Of a stretch of 64,000 nucleotides of DNA, positions 18,518 through 28,700 are shown piece after piece (the stretch's first letter is position 1; each line of letters starts with the position of its first letter). The position numbers were made by a program, and so were the translations under genes. Source of the stretch: an uncultured Eubacteriales bacterium (GTDB lineage: Bacteria; Bacillota; Clostridia; Peptostreptococcales; Anaerovoracaceae). Location of the stretch: NCBI GenBank assembly GCA_902774265.1, contig CACYHR010000025.1:1-64000 (forward strand), in the 5' to 3' direction. The notes beneath the pieces are model-generated. The model made no database searches. It was not told where the DNA came from and saw only the letters and a list, made by a program, of their open reading frames with translations.

Positions 18518-21500
18518 ATGGAGATTTTCAATAATACTACAAAGGTTGTCAGAGATGACCTAAAGAAGAGAATACAGACCGGTAGCAAAGTTTCAATTGC
18601 AGCGGCGTGCTTTTCGATTTATGCATATCAAGAACTAAAGGAACAGTTGGAATCTTGTGACGAATTGAGATTCATCTTCACATCACCGACTTTCGTTGCT
18701 GAAAAGACCAAGAAAGAGCGTAAAGAATTTTATATACCAAGGCTAAAGAGGGAGAAGAGCTTGTATGGAACGGAGTTTGAGGTTCGCCTTCGCAACGAAC
18801 TCAAACAAAAAGCGGTTGCTAAAGAATGTGCAGATTGGATGCGTGAGAAGGTCAAATTCAGAACTAATGTAACTCAGGAGGGCATGAATAACTTTCTCTT
18901 GGTTGATGGTAATGAAGATACATATGTATATTCTCCGCTAAACTCTTTTACCACGGTTGATCTAGGCTGTGAGAGAGGGAACAATCTTACTAACATGGTG
19001 ACTAGGCTTGAAAACCCGGCAAGCTCTGAGTTCCTCCGCATGTTTGATTCTGTGTGGGCAGATCAGGATAAACTTGCTGATGTAACAGAAGATGTCATCG
19101 AAATGATTTCAACTGTATATCAGGAAAATGCACCGGAACTGATATACTTCATGACTCTATACAACATATTCAACGAGTTCCTAGAAGATATTTCCGAAGA
19201 TGTACTTCCGAATGAAGCGACTGGCTTCAAAGATAGTGTTATTTGGAACAAATTATTCAATTTCCAGAAAGACGCTGCGCTGGCAATTATTAATAAGCTT
19301 GAGCAATACAATGGTTGTATTCTTGCTGACAGCGTTGGGCTTGGTAAAACATTCACCGCGCTTTCGGTTATTAAGTACTATGAAGGCAGAAATAAGAATG
19401 TCTTGGTACTCTGTCCTAAAAAGTTGTCAGAGAACTGGATGACATTCAGGGGGAATCTGATTAACAACCCACTTGCGGCGGATCGTCTGCGGTATGACAT
19501 ACTCTATCATACAGACCTTTCAAGAGATCGCGGTAATACTGTTATAGGTCTGCCGATAGATCGCATTAACTGGGGAAATTATGACTTGGTCGTAATAGAC
19601 GAGAGCCATAATTTCCGCAACGGCAATGGCACTGATAGTCGCGGTGGAGAAAAAGAAAATAGATATATGCGTCTTCTCAATAGAGTTATTAAGCCAGGAG
19701 TCAAGACAAAAGTTCTGATGCTTTCCGCTACTCCAGTTAATAATAGATTTTATGATCTCAGAAATCAGCTCGCTTTGGCATATGGAGACGAGCCATCAGA
19801 ATTTAATGAAAAACTGAATACAAAATCGGATATCGATGTCATTTTCAAGCAGGCGCAAAAAGTATATAACGCCTGGTGCAAGCTACCGGAATCTGAGCGC
19901 ACAACGAACAACTTGCTCTCAAGACTTGATTATGACTTCTTTGAGGTTCTCGATAGCGTTACTATTGCAAGATCGCGCAAGCATATTCAGACCTACTATG
20001 ACACTGCAGATATAGGTACTTTTCCAGACAGGAATAAACCTATTTCTCTTCGCCCTAAGCTTACTACCCGTAAGGATGCAATTAACTACGAGGAAGTCTT
20101 TGAACTGCTATCACAGTTGCAGTTGACAATATATACTCCTACGACATACATTCTTCCGAGCAAGCTTAGTAAGTACCTGGATGAGTCGGAGACAGAAAAT
20201 TTCCGTAAAGGACGTGAATTTGGTATTCAACGTCTTATGAACATTAATCTTCTAAAGCGAATGGAGAGCTCTGTACATTCATTCCTTCTTACCGTTCGCC
20301 GCATATATAAATATCTGGAAGAAACATCAAATGCTATCCAGTCGTTCATGGATGGTGATTTTTCATTTGAGCTTGATGAGGTGAGAGATCTGTCAGGGAT
20401 CTCGGCAGATTTTGATGATGACGATCAGAATACTGACTTCTTCAGCGTTGGCAAGAAGGTCAGGATAGATCTCCGTGATATGGACTATATCTCTTGGAAG
20501 AGGGACATTGATGCGGATAAAGATGCTTTGCAGCTGCTTATTCTAATGGTGGAGGACATCACGCCAGAGTACGACTACAAGCTGAACGAGCTGTTAAGGG
20601 TTATAAAAGAAAAAGTCAGCTCACCAATCAATGAAGGAAATAAAAAAATCCTAATATTCACTGCATTTGCAGATACAGCAGACTATCTATATGAGAATGT
20701 AAGTGCAATAGTAAAACGGGAGCTGGGCCTCAATACTGCAATAGTTACAGGTTCAACTGAGGGAAAGACGACCATTCCGAAGTATCGCACTGAGATGAAT
20801 CATGTTTTGGCAGGCTTCTCGCCAGTATCTAAAGACAGAGCTATCTTATATCCTGATGACAAAGACGAGATTGATATTCTCATTGCTACTGACTGCATAT
20901 CTGAGGGACAAAATCTTCAAGATTGCGATTACTGCATCAATTATGATATCCATTGGAATCCTGTACGGATAATACAGCGGTTTGGTCGTATCGATCGCAT
21001 AGGCAGTAGAAATGCTGTTATACAGCTTGTCAATTTCTGGCCTGATCTTGACCTTGATGAGTATATAAACCTGAAGGCCAGGGTTGAGACCAGAATGAGA
21101 ATATCTGTAATGACATCTACTGGAGATGATGACTTGATCAACCAGGAAGAAAAGGGTGATCTTGAATACAGACGAAGCCAGCTTAGGCGTCTGCAAGAAG
21201 AAGTCGTTGATCTTGAAGATATGACAAGTGGAGTATCGATCATGGATCTAGGATTGAACGAGTTCAGAATGGATCTCTTGGCTTATATGAAGATTCATGG
21301 TGACATAGATCATACGCCGTTTGGTATACATGCGGTCGTAGAGGGCGATAAGCCTGGCGTAATCTTTGTGCTTAAGAATGTTAATAAAAGCGTCAATATT
21401 GAGAACCAGAACAGACTGCATCCGTTCTATATGGTATATATCGGGAATGATGGTGAAGTAATTGCTAATCATCTACAACCCAAAGATACACTTGACATAA

Positions 21501-21751
21501 TGCGGCATCTTGCTCGGGGCAAGAATACACCTGATAAGAAATTATGTGATGCTTTCAACAAAGCAACCAATAATGGCAAGAAAATGGACAGGATATCTAA
21601 GCTATTGGAGGAATCGATAATGTCTATCATCAGTGTAAAGGATGAGAGCGACATCGACAGTTTCTTTGGAGGAGGGAAGACCACATTTTTATCTGGAGGT
21701 TTTTCAGGGCTGGATGATTTCGAACTAATATGTTTCATGGTGATTAAATGA
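18518..21751 (+). CDS. PLD-like/SNF2-type helicase of a restriction-type defence operon
   Basis: The 1077-residue protein has an N-terminal domain (about 1-190) that resembles the phospholipase-D-like segment found in many restriction-associated helicases, without a clear HxK pair. The superfamily 2 helicase core follows: Walker A ADSVGLGKT near residue 269, DESH near 361, SATPVNNRF, and the second half with ATDCISEGQNLQ near 790 and QRFGRIDRIGSRN near 820. The SNF2-like spacing suggests DNA translocation. Its end overlaps the DUF4391 gene (ATGA), and a methylase and type III Res subunit follow, so it likely acts with them on unmodified foreign DNA. This is an extra component beyond an ordinary type III system. 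Confidence 0.85.
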   Translation: MEIFNNTTKVVRDDLKKRIQTGSKVSIAAACFSIYAYQELKEQLESCDELRFIFTSPTFVAEKTKKERKEFYIPRLKREKSLYGTEFEVRLRNELKQKAVAKECADWMREKVKFRTNVTQEGMNNFLLVDGNEDTYVYSPLNSFTTVDLGCERGNNLTNMVTRLENPASSEFLRMFDSVWADQDKLADVTEDVIEMISTVYQENAPELIYFMTLYNIFNEFLEDISEDVLPNEATGFKDSVIWNKLFNFQKDAALAIINKLEQYNGCILADSVGLGKTFTALSVIKYYEGRNKNVLVLCPKKLSENWMTFRGNLINNPLAADRLRYDILYHTDLSRDRGNTVIGLPIDRINWGNYDLVVIDESHNFRNGNGTDSRGGEKENRYMRLLNRVIKPGVKTKVLMLSATPVNNRFYDLRNQLALAYGDEPSEFNEKLNTKSDIDVIFKQAQKVYNAWCKLPESERTTNNLLSRLDYDFFEVLDSVTIARSRKHIQTYYDTADIGTFPDRNKPISLRPKLTTRKDAINYEEVFELLSQLQLTIYTPTTYILPSKLSKYLDESETENFRKGREFGIQRLMNINLLKRMESSVHSFLLTVRRIYKYLEETSNAIQSFMDGDFSFELDEVRDLSGISADFDDDDQNTDFFSVGKKVRIDLRDMDYISWKRDIDADKDALQLLILMVEDITPEYDYKLNELLRVIKEKVSSPINEGNKKILIFTAFADTADYLYENVSAIVKRELGLNTAIVTGSTEGKTTIPKYRTEMNHVLAGFSPVSKDRAILYPDDKDEIDILIATDCISEGQNLQDCDYCINYDIHWNPVRIIQRFGRIDRIGSRNAVIQLVNFWPDLDLDEYINLKARVETRMRISVMTSTGDDDLINQEEKGDLEYRRSQLRRLQEEVVDLEDMTSGVSIMDLGLNEFRMDLLAYMKIHGDIDHTPFGIHAVVEGDKPGVIFVLKNVNKSVNIENQNRLHPFYMVYIGNDGEVIANHLQPKDTLDIMRHLARGKNTPDKKLCDAFNKATNNGKKMDRISKLLEESIMSIISVKDESDIDSFFGGGKTTFLSGGFSGLDDFELICFMVIK

Positions 21752-22383
21752 GAATAGTATTTCCGGAAGCTACAAAAGTACATAGACGAATTCCCAAAGA
21801 AGCTTTTTATAAGCGATTGCAACTTTCAGCTGCACTCAAAGACAAGTTTATATCAGATGTAGATCGCATATTTGTAGAAAACAGTTTAACAGTTGATAGC
21901 CTCAACTTTACTACTGAGGCAGATGTAAAAGAAATACTGCTTCTATCAGTAACTCTGAAAAGAAAGGATTTTGATAAGAAAATCATAGAGGCAATAGCTA
22001 GACAGAATCCGCATCAACTTGTGTTCTTGCTCATCCATGACAATGAATGCCAGCTGGCGTTATACCATAAGAAGCTATACAAAACAGAGTGGATACCGGA
22101 TAATACATTGTCTTTGGAACTTAGAGGTCAGACCCTTGACGATATATGGTGCGGCCTGATTGAGCAGATAGCGTTGTATGAAGAACGGGCAGAAACAGTA
22201 GTAAGCGAAACAATAGAAAAGCGCCTTGAGACTCAAGAAAAGATTTTGAAACTGGAAAAGCAGATACAAAAAACTGAGGCTGCAGCATGGAAAGAACAGC
22301 AGCCCAAGAAACGATTTGAACTATATTCAAAACTACAGGAATACAAAGCGAAACTGGAGGAATTAAAGCATGGACAATCTTAA
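21748..22383 (+). CDS. DUF4391 protein
   Basis: The 211-residue product matches what is known of DUF4391: a short N-terminal motif (FPEATKVHRRIPKEAFYKRL), an alpha/beta middle and a charged coiled-coil C-terminus (about residues 150-210). Genes of this family commonly lie between a helicase and a type III methylase; the biochemical role is not established. Four-base overlap with the helicase and 14-base overlap with the methylase show tight co-translation. I infer an assembly or adaptor role from the coiled coil. Confidence 0.7.
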   Translation: MRIVFPEATKVHRRIPKEAFYKRLQLSAALKDKFISDVDRIFVENSLTVDSLNFTTEADVKEILLLSVTLKRKDFDKKIIEAIARQNPHQLVFLLIHDNECQLALYHKKLYKTEWIPDNTLSLELRGQTLDDIWCGLIEQIALYEERAETVVSETIEKRLETQEKILKLEKQIQKTEAAAWKEQQPKKRFELYSKLQEYKAKLEELKHGQS

Positions 22384-24325
22384 AATGCACACACCTGATC
22401 TGGCAGAAGAAAAATATAGAAAGCTAGCAGAACTGTTCCCTAATGCAGTGACCGAAACTATCAATGAAGATGGTGAAGTTGTCCGTGCAATTGATGCTGA
22501 TGTGTTGCGTCAGGAGATATCCACGACGGTTGTCGAGGGACCTCAAGAAAGATATCAGTTTACATGGCCAGATAAGAAAAAATCCGTGATTCTTGCAAAT
22601 TCACCTATATCCAAGACTTTGCGACTTGATAGAGAAAAGTCGGTTGGTAGAGATGGAACGCTTGGTAGTATTGACACGGAAAACATATACATTGAGGGTG
22701 ATAACCTTGACGCGCTCAAGCTGCTTCAAGAGACATATCTTGGTAAAGTAAAAATGATCTATATTGATCCGCCATATAATACGGGAAATGACTTTATATA
22801 TGAGGATGATTATTCGACGTATTTAACTGATTATATTTACAATAGCGGTCAATTTGATGAGGAAGGAAATCGGCTGGTTCAGAATACAGAGAGCAATGGC
22901 CGATTCCATACTGATTGGTTAAATATGATGTATCCTAGATTACGAATAGCAAAAGACTTGCTATCTGATGATGGAGTTATTTTTATCAGTATTGATGATA
23001 ATGAAGCGACAAATTTAAAGAAAATATGTGATGAAGTCTTTGGAGCGGGTAATTTTGTAGCCCAGTTGGCTGTCCAGCTGAATCCACGAGGGAGGAATCT
23101 GGATCGTTATGTAGCTAAAACACACGAGTCGGTACTGATATTTGTAAAGGACTATCTGAATACTAACTGTATAAGTGGTGTTGAAAAAGAAGGAAAAATG
23201 ATAGATGAGTATAACAAGGAGGATACAAGAGGCAAATATAGATTAATAGGGTTAAGAAATAGAAATCAATCATTCAATCCTACGACTAGGCCAAATCTCT
23301 ACTATCCTCTGTATGTCAATCCTAATACTAAAAAGGTTTCTACCGTGCACTCTGACTGTTATACGGATGAAGTGTGGCCGGACACACCAGATGGAATAAA
23401 AACATGTTGGACATGGATGCAAAGTAAGGTTGAAAAAGAAAATGCATTAATAACTGCAGAAAAAACTGGGAATGAATGGAGAGTGTTTAGAAAAGATTAT
23501 CTCGTTTCAGATGATGGTAGTGTAGCTACAACATTAGTGAAATCCATATGGACAGATGGAACAATTAACAATGACTACGGAAAAAAGTCAATAAAGGAGC
23601 TCTTTGGAGCGAATGTAATGAGTTTCCCTAAGCCCCCAGAACTAATAAAGAAGTTGGTTGCCATTGGAAGCCGGAAAGATTCTTTAATAATGGATTTCTT
23701 TTCAGGCTCCGGTACAACTGCCCAATCTATCATGCAGATGAATATGGAAGACGGCGGAAACAGGCACTTTATTATGGTACAACTTCCTGAGAAAGTGGGA
23801 GCAGACAGCTTGGCTTTTAAAAATGGATACAATACGATTGCAGAACTAGGAGAGGAACGAATACGACGTGCAGGGGCTAAAGTCAGAAACGATGGAGGAA
23901 TAAGAGCAGACGGGATTGATATAGGATTTAGGCTGTTAAGAGTAGATGAGAGTAATATGAAAGACGTCTACTATAGTCCAGCAGATACACAGCAGAGCAT
24001 TTTGGATATGTTGGCAGATAATATCAAGCCTGACAGAACACCTGAAGATCTTTTGTTTCAAGTGATGCTTGATTTAGGAATTCTTTTATCATCAAAGATC
24101 GAAGAAACTGAAATCGCAGGCAAAAAAGTGTTCTCGGTAGCAGATGGGTATTTGATCGCATGTTTTGATAATGATGTGACTGAAACGACTGTTACAGAAA
24201 TAGCTAGGAAGCAGCCGTTCTATGCAGTATTTCGCGACAGTGGGATGGCAACAGATAGCGTAGCAACCAACTTCGATCAGATATTTGAAACTTATAGTCC
24301 GAAGACTCAGAGGAAGGTGCTGTAA
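22370..24325 (+). CDS. Type III DNA methyltransferase (Mod)
   Basis: Methylates adenine in its target site using SAM and provides sequence recognition for the restriction complex. The 651-residue product has the beta-class order of motifs: the catalytic DPPYNTGND near residue 133 comes first and the SAM-binding DFFSGSGTTAQS near 442 comes later. The long region between (about 200-430) is the target recognition domain and is visibly more A/T-rich, as is common for exchanged recognition domains. The gene overlaps DUF4391 and its last base is shared with the Res start (TAATGG), giving strict coupling. Confidence 0.92.
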   Translation: MDNLKMHTPDLAEEKYRKLAELFPNAVTETINEDGEVVRAIDADVLRQEISTTVVEGPQERYQFTWPDKKKSVILANSPISKTLRLDREKSVGRDGTLGSIDTENIYIEGDNLDALKLLQETYLGKVKMIYIDPPYNTGNDFIYEDDYSTYLTDYIYNSGQFDEEGNRLVQNTESNGRFHTDWLNMMYPRLRIAKDLLSDDGVIFISIDDNEATNLKKICDEVFGAGNFVAQLAVQLNPRGRNLDRYVAKTHESVLIFVKDYLNTNCISGVEKEGKMIDEYNKEDTRGKYRLIGLRNRNQSFNPTTRPNLYYPLYVNPNTKKVSTVHSDCYTDEVWPDTPDGIKTCWTWMQSKVEKENALITAEKTGNEWRVFRKDYLVSDDGSVATTLVKSIWTDGTINNDYGKKSIKELFGANVMSFPKPPELIKKLVAIGSRKDSLIMDFFSGSGTTAQSIMQMNMEDGGNRHFIMVQLPEKVGADSLAFKNGYNTIAELGEERIRRAGAKVRNDGGIRADGIDIGFRLLRVDESNMKDVYYSPADTQQSILDMLADNIKPDRTPEDLLFQVMLDLGILLSSKIEETEIAGKKVFSVADGYLIACFDNDVTETTVTEIARKQPFYAVFRDSGMATDSVATNFDQIFETYSPKTQRKVL

Positions 24326-26562
24326 TGGCTGATATGAAATTCAAGTTTACAATACAGCCGTTTCAGACGGATGCGGTAGATAGCGTAGTTGGTGTATTTG
24401 GCGGACAACCATATAATGACAGATTTAAATACAGAAGAGATGTATATCAGGCAACAGACATTATATCTCCTGATGATGAGGCATTAATGGGCTTTGCAAA
24501 TGCCAAGATCCAATTGGATAAGGGCCAACTATTCGATAATGTCTGGAGAATTCAGCGGCGAAATAACATTAATCTTGACAGTGAACTTAATAGCAATGGA
24601 CTTGGAGCAGTATCCCTTGACGTTGAAATGGAAACCGGAACAGGGAAGACATATGTATATATCAAGACTATGTTTGAGCTCAACAAACAATATGGCTGGA
24701 GCAAGTTCATCGTGGTTGTTCCTAGTATTGCTATTCGTGAAGGCGTTCGGAAGAGCTTCGAGACGATGCAAGATCACTTCATGGAGTATTACGGTAAGAA
24801 AGCCAGATACTTTGTTTATGATTCCAAGAATCTGTCAGAAATCGACAATTTCAGTCAAAGCTCAGATATTAACGTAATGATTATCAATATCCAGGCTTTC
24901 AACACTACCTTTGATGAAAAGAAGAAAAATAGTGTATCGAAGATCATAAACTCCGTAAGAGATGACTTTGGAAGCAGAAGACCTATTGATGTCATTGCTG
25001 CAAATAGACCAATCGTGATAATGGATGAACCGCAGAAAATGGGTGGTTCGGCAACACAGGCTGGCATCAAGCGATTTAATCCATTGTTTACATTGAATTA
25101 TTCTGCTACTCACAAGCAGCACCATACTCTGGTATATGTGTTGGATGCACTTGATGCTTACAATAAAAGGCTTGTAAAACGGATTGAGGTCAAGGGCTTC
25201 GATATCAAGAACTATAGGGGAACCGATAAATATCTATTTCTTGAGAGTATTGTAATATCACCCAATAAGCCACCGATGGCCAGAATTGAGTTTGAGATTG
25301 GATATAACAAATCGATAAACAGAGAAACTAGGCTGATTGCTGTGGATGATGACCTGTTTGCTCTGTCAAAAAATATGGAGCAGTATCGTGGATATCACGT
25401 CAATGACATTGATCCTATAAAGGGAACGGTATCATTCACTAACGGCGAGGTCATTCGAGCAGGTGAAGTGGTAGGTGATATTTCAGAAAAGGATCTTCGC
25501 CGTATTCAGATAAGAGAGACCATACGATCCCATTTTGAAAAAGAAAAACAGCTTTATGAAAAGGGCATAAAAACATTATCCCTTTTCTTCATAGATGAGG
25601 TTGCAAAATACAGAAAGTATGATGAGGATGGGAACGAACTCAATTCTGAATATGGGGAAATCTTTGAGCAGGAATATACAGATATTTTGAATGAATATCT
25701 TACAATCTTCAATACACCATACGAGCAGTATCTTCGCAAAATAGATGTCGAAAAAACTCATACCGGCTATTTCAGTATAGATAAAAAAGGGAGAAAGATA
25801 GATAGCACGTTGAAACGTGGAAGTGACGAGAGTGACGATATCTCAGCATACGATCTGATACTCAAAGACAAAGAGAGGCTACTTTCATTTGACAACCCGG
25901 TGCGCTTTATTTTTTCTCATTCTGCACTTCGCGAGGGTTGGGATAACCCTAATGTTTTCCAAATCTGCACACTGAAGCATGGTGGCAGTTCTCCTACACA
26001 GAAAAGGCAGGAAGTTGGAAGAGGGCTAAGATTGTGTGTTAATCAGTACGGAGACCGTATGGATTCAGATATGCTCGGAACGCAGGTGCAGCAGATCAAC
26101 CAGCTTACAGTAATAGCTTCTGATGGATATAAGGATTTTGTAGCAGATCTTCAAAAAGGTATCAGAGACGACCTGTATGAGAGGCCAACAAAAGCTACAT
26201 TCGAGTATTTCTATGGCAAGACACTCGTCTTGGATGGGAAAGATGTCAAAATCGATGATAAGCAGGCAAGAGACATTTATCGTTATCTTGTCAGAAATGA
26301 CTATATCGATGATGAGGATCAGGTAACCGATCAGTACAGAACTGACCTTGCTAATGATAATCTCGCGGTGCTGCCTGAAAGCTGCACCGAGATCACAGAA
26401 GGTGTGCATGCACTTATACAAAGTGTCTTTGATAAGCATGCGTTAGATAACATGATCACTGATGGTCACGATACCAAGATTCAAGAAAATGCTCTTAATA
26501 ACAATTTCTATAGGAAGGAGTTCCAGACTCTATGGAATTACATTAACCATAAGTATGCATAG
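24325..26562 (+). CDS. Type III restriction subunit Res, helicase part (ends at premature TAG)
   Basis: The 745 residues contain the superfamily 2 motor of type III Res: METGTGKTYVY near residue 102 (Walker A), MDEPQKMGG near 233 (the DEPQ form of the DEAD box typical of Res), SHSALREGWDNPNVFQ and QEVGRGLRLCVN. The frame stops at TAG 26560-26562 after INHKYA, but the same frame continues without interruption for another 282 codons that hold the nuclease domain. Res proteins usually run about 900-1000 residues, matching the sum. As it stands this piece can translocate but lacks the nuclease. Confidence 0.85.
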   Translation: MADMKFKFTIQPFQTDAVDSVVGVFGGQPYNDRFKYRRDVYQATDIISPDDEALMGFANAKIQLDKGQLFDNVWRIQRRNNINLDSELNSNGLGAVSLDVEMETGTGKTYVYIKTMFELNKQYGWSKFIVVVPSIAIREGVRKSFETMQDHFMEYYGKKARYFVYDSKNLSEIDNFSQSSDINVMIINIQAFNTTFDEKKKNSVSKIINSVRDDFGSRRPIDVIAANRPIVIMDEPQKMGGSATQAGIKRFNPLFTLNYSATHKQHHTLVYVLDALDAYNKRLVKRIEVKGFDIKNYRGTDKYLFLESIVISPNKPPMARIEFEIGYNKSINRETRLIAVDDDLFALSKNMEQYRGYHVNDIDPIKGTVSFTNGEVIRAGEVVGDISEKDLRRIQIRETIRSHFEKEKQLYEKGIKTLSLFFIDEVAKYRKYDEDGNELNSEYGEIFEQEYTDILNEYLTIFNTPYEQYLRKIDVEKTHTGYFSIDKKGRKIDSTLKRGSDESDDISAYDLILKDKERLLSFDNPVRFIFSHSALREGWDNPNVFQICTLKHGGSSPTQKRQEVGRGLRLCVNQYGDRMDSDMLGTQVQQINQLTVIASDGYKDFVADLQKGIRDDLYERPTKATFEYFYGKTLVLDGKDVKIDDKQARDIYRYLVRNDYIDDEDQVTDQYRTDLANDNLAVLPESCTEITEGVHALIQSVFDKHALDNMITDGHDTKIQENALNNNFYRKEFQTLWNYINHKYA

Positions 26563-27411
26563 ACAGTTGAATTCGACAGCGAAGAACTAATTGAAAAGTC
26601 AATAAAGCATATAAACAATAATCTGTTTGTGTCCAGATTGCAGTATACAATTACCATTGGAACTCAGGAAAAGGACTGGTCTGCCGATCAGGTAAATAAC
26701 AAAACTTCTTTTGTTGCAGAAAAGAGCAGGACGGAATTTCTGAACAGAGCCGAAAGCAGTCAGGTGCCGTATGATCTGATTGGCAAGATTGCAGAAGGGA
26801 CTAAACTGACAAGAAAAACAACGGCACGGATACTTGTGGGATTGATGCCACATGTGTTCAGGATGTTTCGCGACAATCCAGAGGAGTTTATATCAAAAGT
26901 AATCAGACTTATCAACGAGCAGAAGGCAACTGTAATCGTTGAGCATATCAGCTATAACCGCACAGACGGAATATACGACAGCGAAATATTTACGGCAGAA
27001 CGTAACACCGATTATTCCAAAGCCTACAAGGCAAAAAAGAATGTTCAAGACTATGTGTTTACAGATGGATATGCTAGAGATGGGCAGAGCATTGAGCGAA
27101 AATTTGCACAGGATATGGATCTCGCAGAGGAAGTATGCGTGTACGCAAAGTTGCCAAAGGGATTCTTTATCCCGACACCGGTTGGGAACTACTCACCAGA
27201 CTGGGCAATAGCCTTCAATAAAGGAACTGTAAAGCATATATTCTTCATTGCTGAAACAAAAGGTTCAATGGAGTCCATGAATCTCAAGCTGATTGAGCAA
27301 GCTAAAATTGACTGCGCCAAGAAGCTGTTCAATGAGCTATCTACAGAAGATATAGTCTATCATGAAGTGAAGGATTATCAGACATTACTGAATATAATGG
27401 AAAGCCTTTAA
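26563..27411 (+). pseudogene. Severed nuclease domain of type III Res
   Basis: In frame with the preceding gene right after its TAG, these 282 codons (TVEFDSEELIEK...) complete a normal Res. They carry the PD-(D/E)xK nuclease signature: SPDWAI near nt 27195 and FIAETKG near nt 27245. No ribosome site precedes the first possible start (GTG 26629), so separate translation is unlikely. One base change in a tyrosine codon (TAT/TAC to TAG) would explain the split. Other genes here (pyrG, the receiver-like gene) also end in TAG, so TAG is a normal stop in this genome. Confidence 0.8.
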
Positions 27412-27524
27412 ACTTGAAGTGTATTGCTTATGTCAAAAATAGCCATCGAATTATTAGAGAACAAATTGAAAACATCAGAAAAGAATAGATGCACATATGC
27501 AGGAGGTATGGCTTTGTCCAAAAA

Positions 27525-27623
27525 CGGCAAAAGATTACTAATGTGGATCTTGGTATCGCAGCATATCACTTTGAAGCAGCGACAGGAAAGGCAGTGGAAA
27601 TAAAAGGAGGAACTGGGAGATGA
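27525..27623 (+). pseudogene. C-terminal remnant, possibly of a nitroreductase-like protein
   Basis: An open stretch without a start reads NVDLGIAAYHFEAATGKAVEI, resembling the C-terminal part of some nitroreductase-family proteins, and ends at TGA overlapping the start of the intact nitroreductase gene. It is the only protein-like sequence in the gap 27412-27619. The rest of that gap shows nothing I can name. Confidence 0.3.
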
Positions 27624-28141
27624 AGAAGGAAGCGTTGGAAGTACTGAAGAACAGAAGAGCGATCAGAAAATATAAAGCTGATCAGATAACAGAAGAGGAA
27701 CTGAACGCAGTTCTTGAGGCAGGAACATTTGCACCAACCGGCGCAGGCACGCAGGGTGTGAAGATTGTAGTTGTGCAGAGTCCGGAGTATGTAGCGAAGG
27801 TTGATGCGCTGAATGCAAAAGTGATCGGAAAGGACATCCATCCGTATTATGGCGCGCCTACTATAATCTTGGTGTTCGAGACGGCTGAATGTTTCACACA
27901 TGAACTTGATGGAGCAGCAGTATGCACAAATATGCTCAATGCAGCATATGCAGCCGGACTCGGATCATGCTGGATCCACAGATGCAAGCAGATGTTTGAG
28001 CTGGAAGAAGGAAAGGCGCTCCTTAAGGAGTGGGGCCTGCCTGAGGACCTTGTCGGAGTTGCATCAATGGCTCTCGGCTATGCAGACTGCGAACAACCTG
28101 TACCAAAGCCGCGTAAAGAAGATTACATAGTCAGAGTATAG
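27620..28141 (+). CDS. Nitroreductase family protein
   Basis: A 173-residue FMN-dependent nitroreductase-fold protein. The N-terminal NRRAIRKYKADQITEEELNAVLEAGTFAPTG is the family hallmark that binds the FMN phosphate and isoalloxazine; LGSCWIHRCKQMF and VGVASMALGYAD are the later conserved segments. Such enzymes reduce nitro, quinone or flavin-like substrates with NAD(P)H; the real substrate is not predictable. AAAAGGAGG precedes the start by about 10 bases. Confidence 0.9.
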   Translation: MKKEALEVLKNRRAIRKYKADQITEEELNAVLEAGTFAPTGAGTQGVKIVVVQSPEYVAKVDALNAKVIGKDIHPYYGAPTIILVFETAECFTHELDGAAVCTNMLNAAYAAGLGSCWIHRCKQMFELEEGKALLKEWGLPEDLVGVASMALGYADCEQPVPKPRKEDYIVRV

Positions 28142-28157
28142 AGAGGAATATGCTGCA

Positions 28158-28403
28158 ATGGCTGCACCGATCATCAATGTGGATCTGCACGGGCTTTACC
28201 GGGATGAAGCGATCAAAGTGATCGATAAAGCCCTGAAAAATGCGGATGAGAGCACTTATCAGATCAAACTCATTCACGGCTACAACCGCGGAACCAGCTT
28301 AAAGAATATGATCATCGAAGAATACAGGTATCATCCTAAGGTCAGGCGTATAGAGCCGGGCGATAATCTCGGGACTACTATACTTGTTTTAAGGGAGTTG
28401 TAG
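28158..28403 (+). CDS. Smr-domain protein
   Basis: The 81-residue protein is a minimal Smr domain of the MutS2 C-terminal type: VDLHGLYRDEA near residue 8 (the LDLHG motif) and HGYNRGTSLKNMI near 40 (the HGxGxGxLK motif, with GT kept). Smr domains bind or nick nucleic acid and, in Firmicutes, some cleave mRNA at stalled ribosomes. Here the domain stands alone, so its partner is unknown. It lies 16 bases after the nitroreductase gene and is probably co-transcribed. Confidence 0.8.
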   Translation: MAAPIINVDLHGLYRDEAIKVIDKALKNADESTYQIKLIHGYNRGTSLKNMIIEEYRYHPKVRRIEPGDNLGTTILVLREL

Positions 28404-28427
28404 GATAGAGAAGGGAGTTGCGTGGAA

Positions 28428-28700
28428 ATGAAAAAAAGAGTGATAGCTGTTTTGCTGATAGCGCTGATATTCTCGGCTGCTTTTCCGCTTAGTTCGTTTG
28501 CAGCGAAGAACTGTCTGAATAAAACAAAAGTGAATATGACTGCGGGCAGCAGTATCCAGCTTAAGCTGAAATGCAAAACCGGAAAGGTCAAATGGAGCAG
28601 TTCAAAGAAATCGGTCGCTACTGTTTCAAAAAAAAGGAAAAGTAAAAGCGCATAAAAAGGGCACGGCATACATAACGGCCAGGGTGCGCGGAAAAATGAA
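28428..28700 (+). pseudogene. Secreted Ig-like (BIG2) protein, frameshifted and truncated
   Basis: ATG 28428 begins a signal peptide (KKRVIAVLLIALIFSAAFPLSSFAA) followed by the start of a bacterial Ig-like domain (LNKTKVNMTAGSSIQLKLK, WSSSKKSVATVSK). At the A8 run 28628-28635 the frame goes wrong: the stop comes soon after, but in the next frame the domain continues as KGKVKAHKKGTAYITARVRGK. The reading then runs into the tail of a toxin gene on the other strand near 28700, so the remaining domains are missing. Both the slip and the truncation mark it as dead. Confidence 0.65.

Noticed and set aside
26629-27411. Independent nuclease gene starting at GTG 26629
   Set aside because: No ribosome site, same frame as the Res gene, and the codons between the TAG and this GTG continue the Res protein; treated as the severed end of Res.
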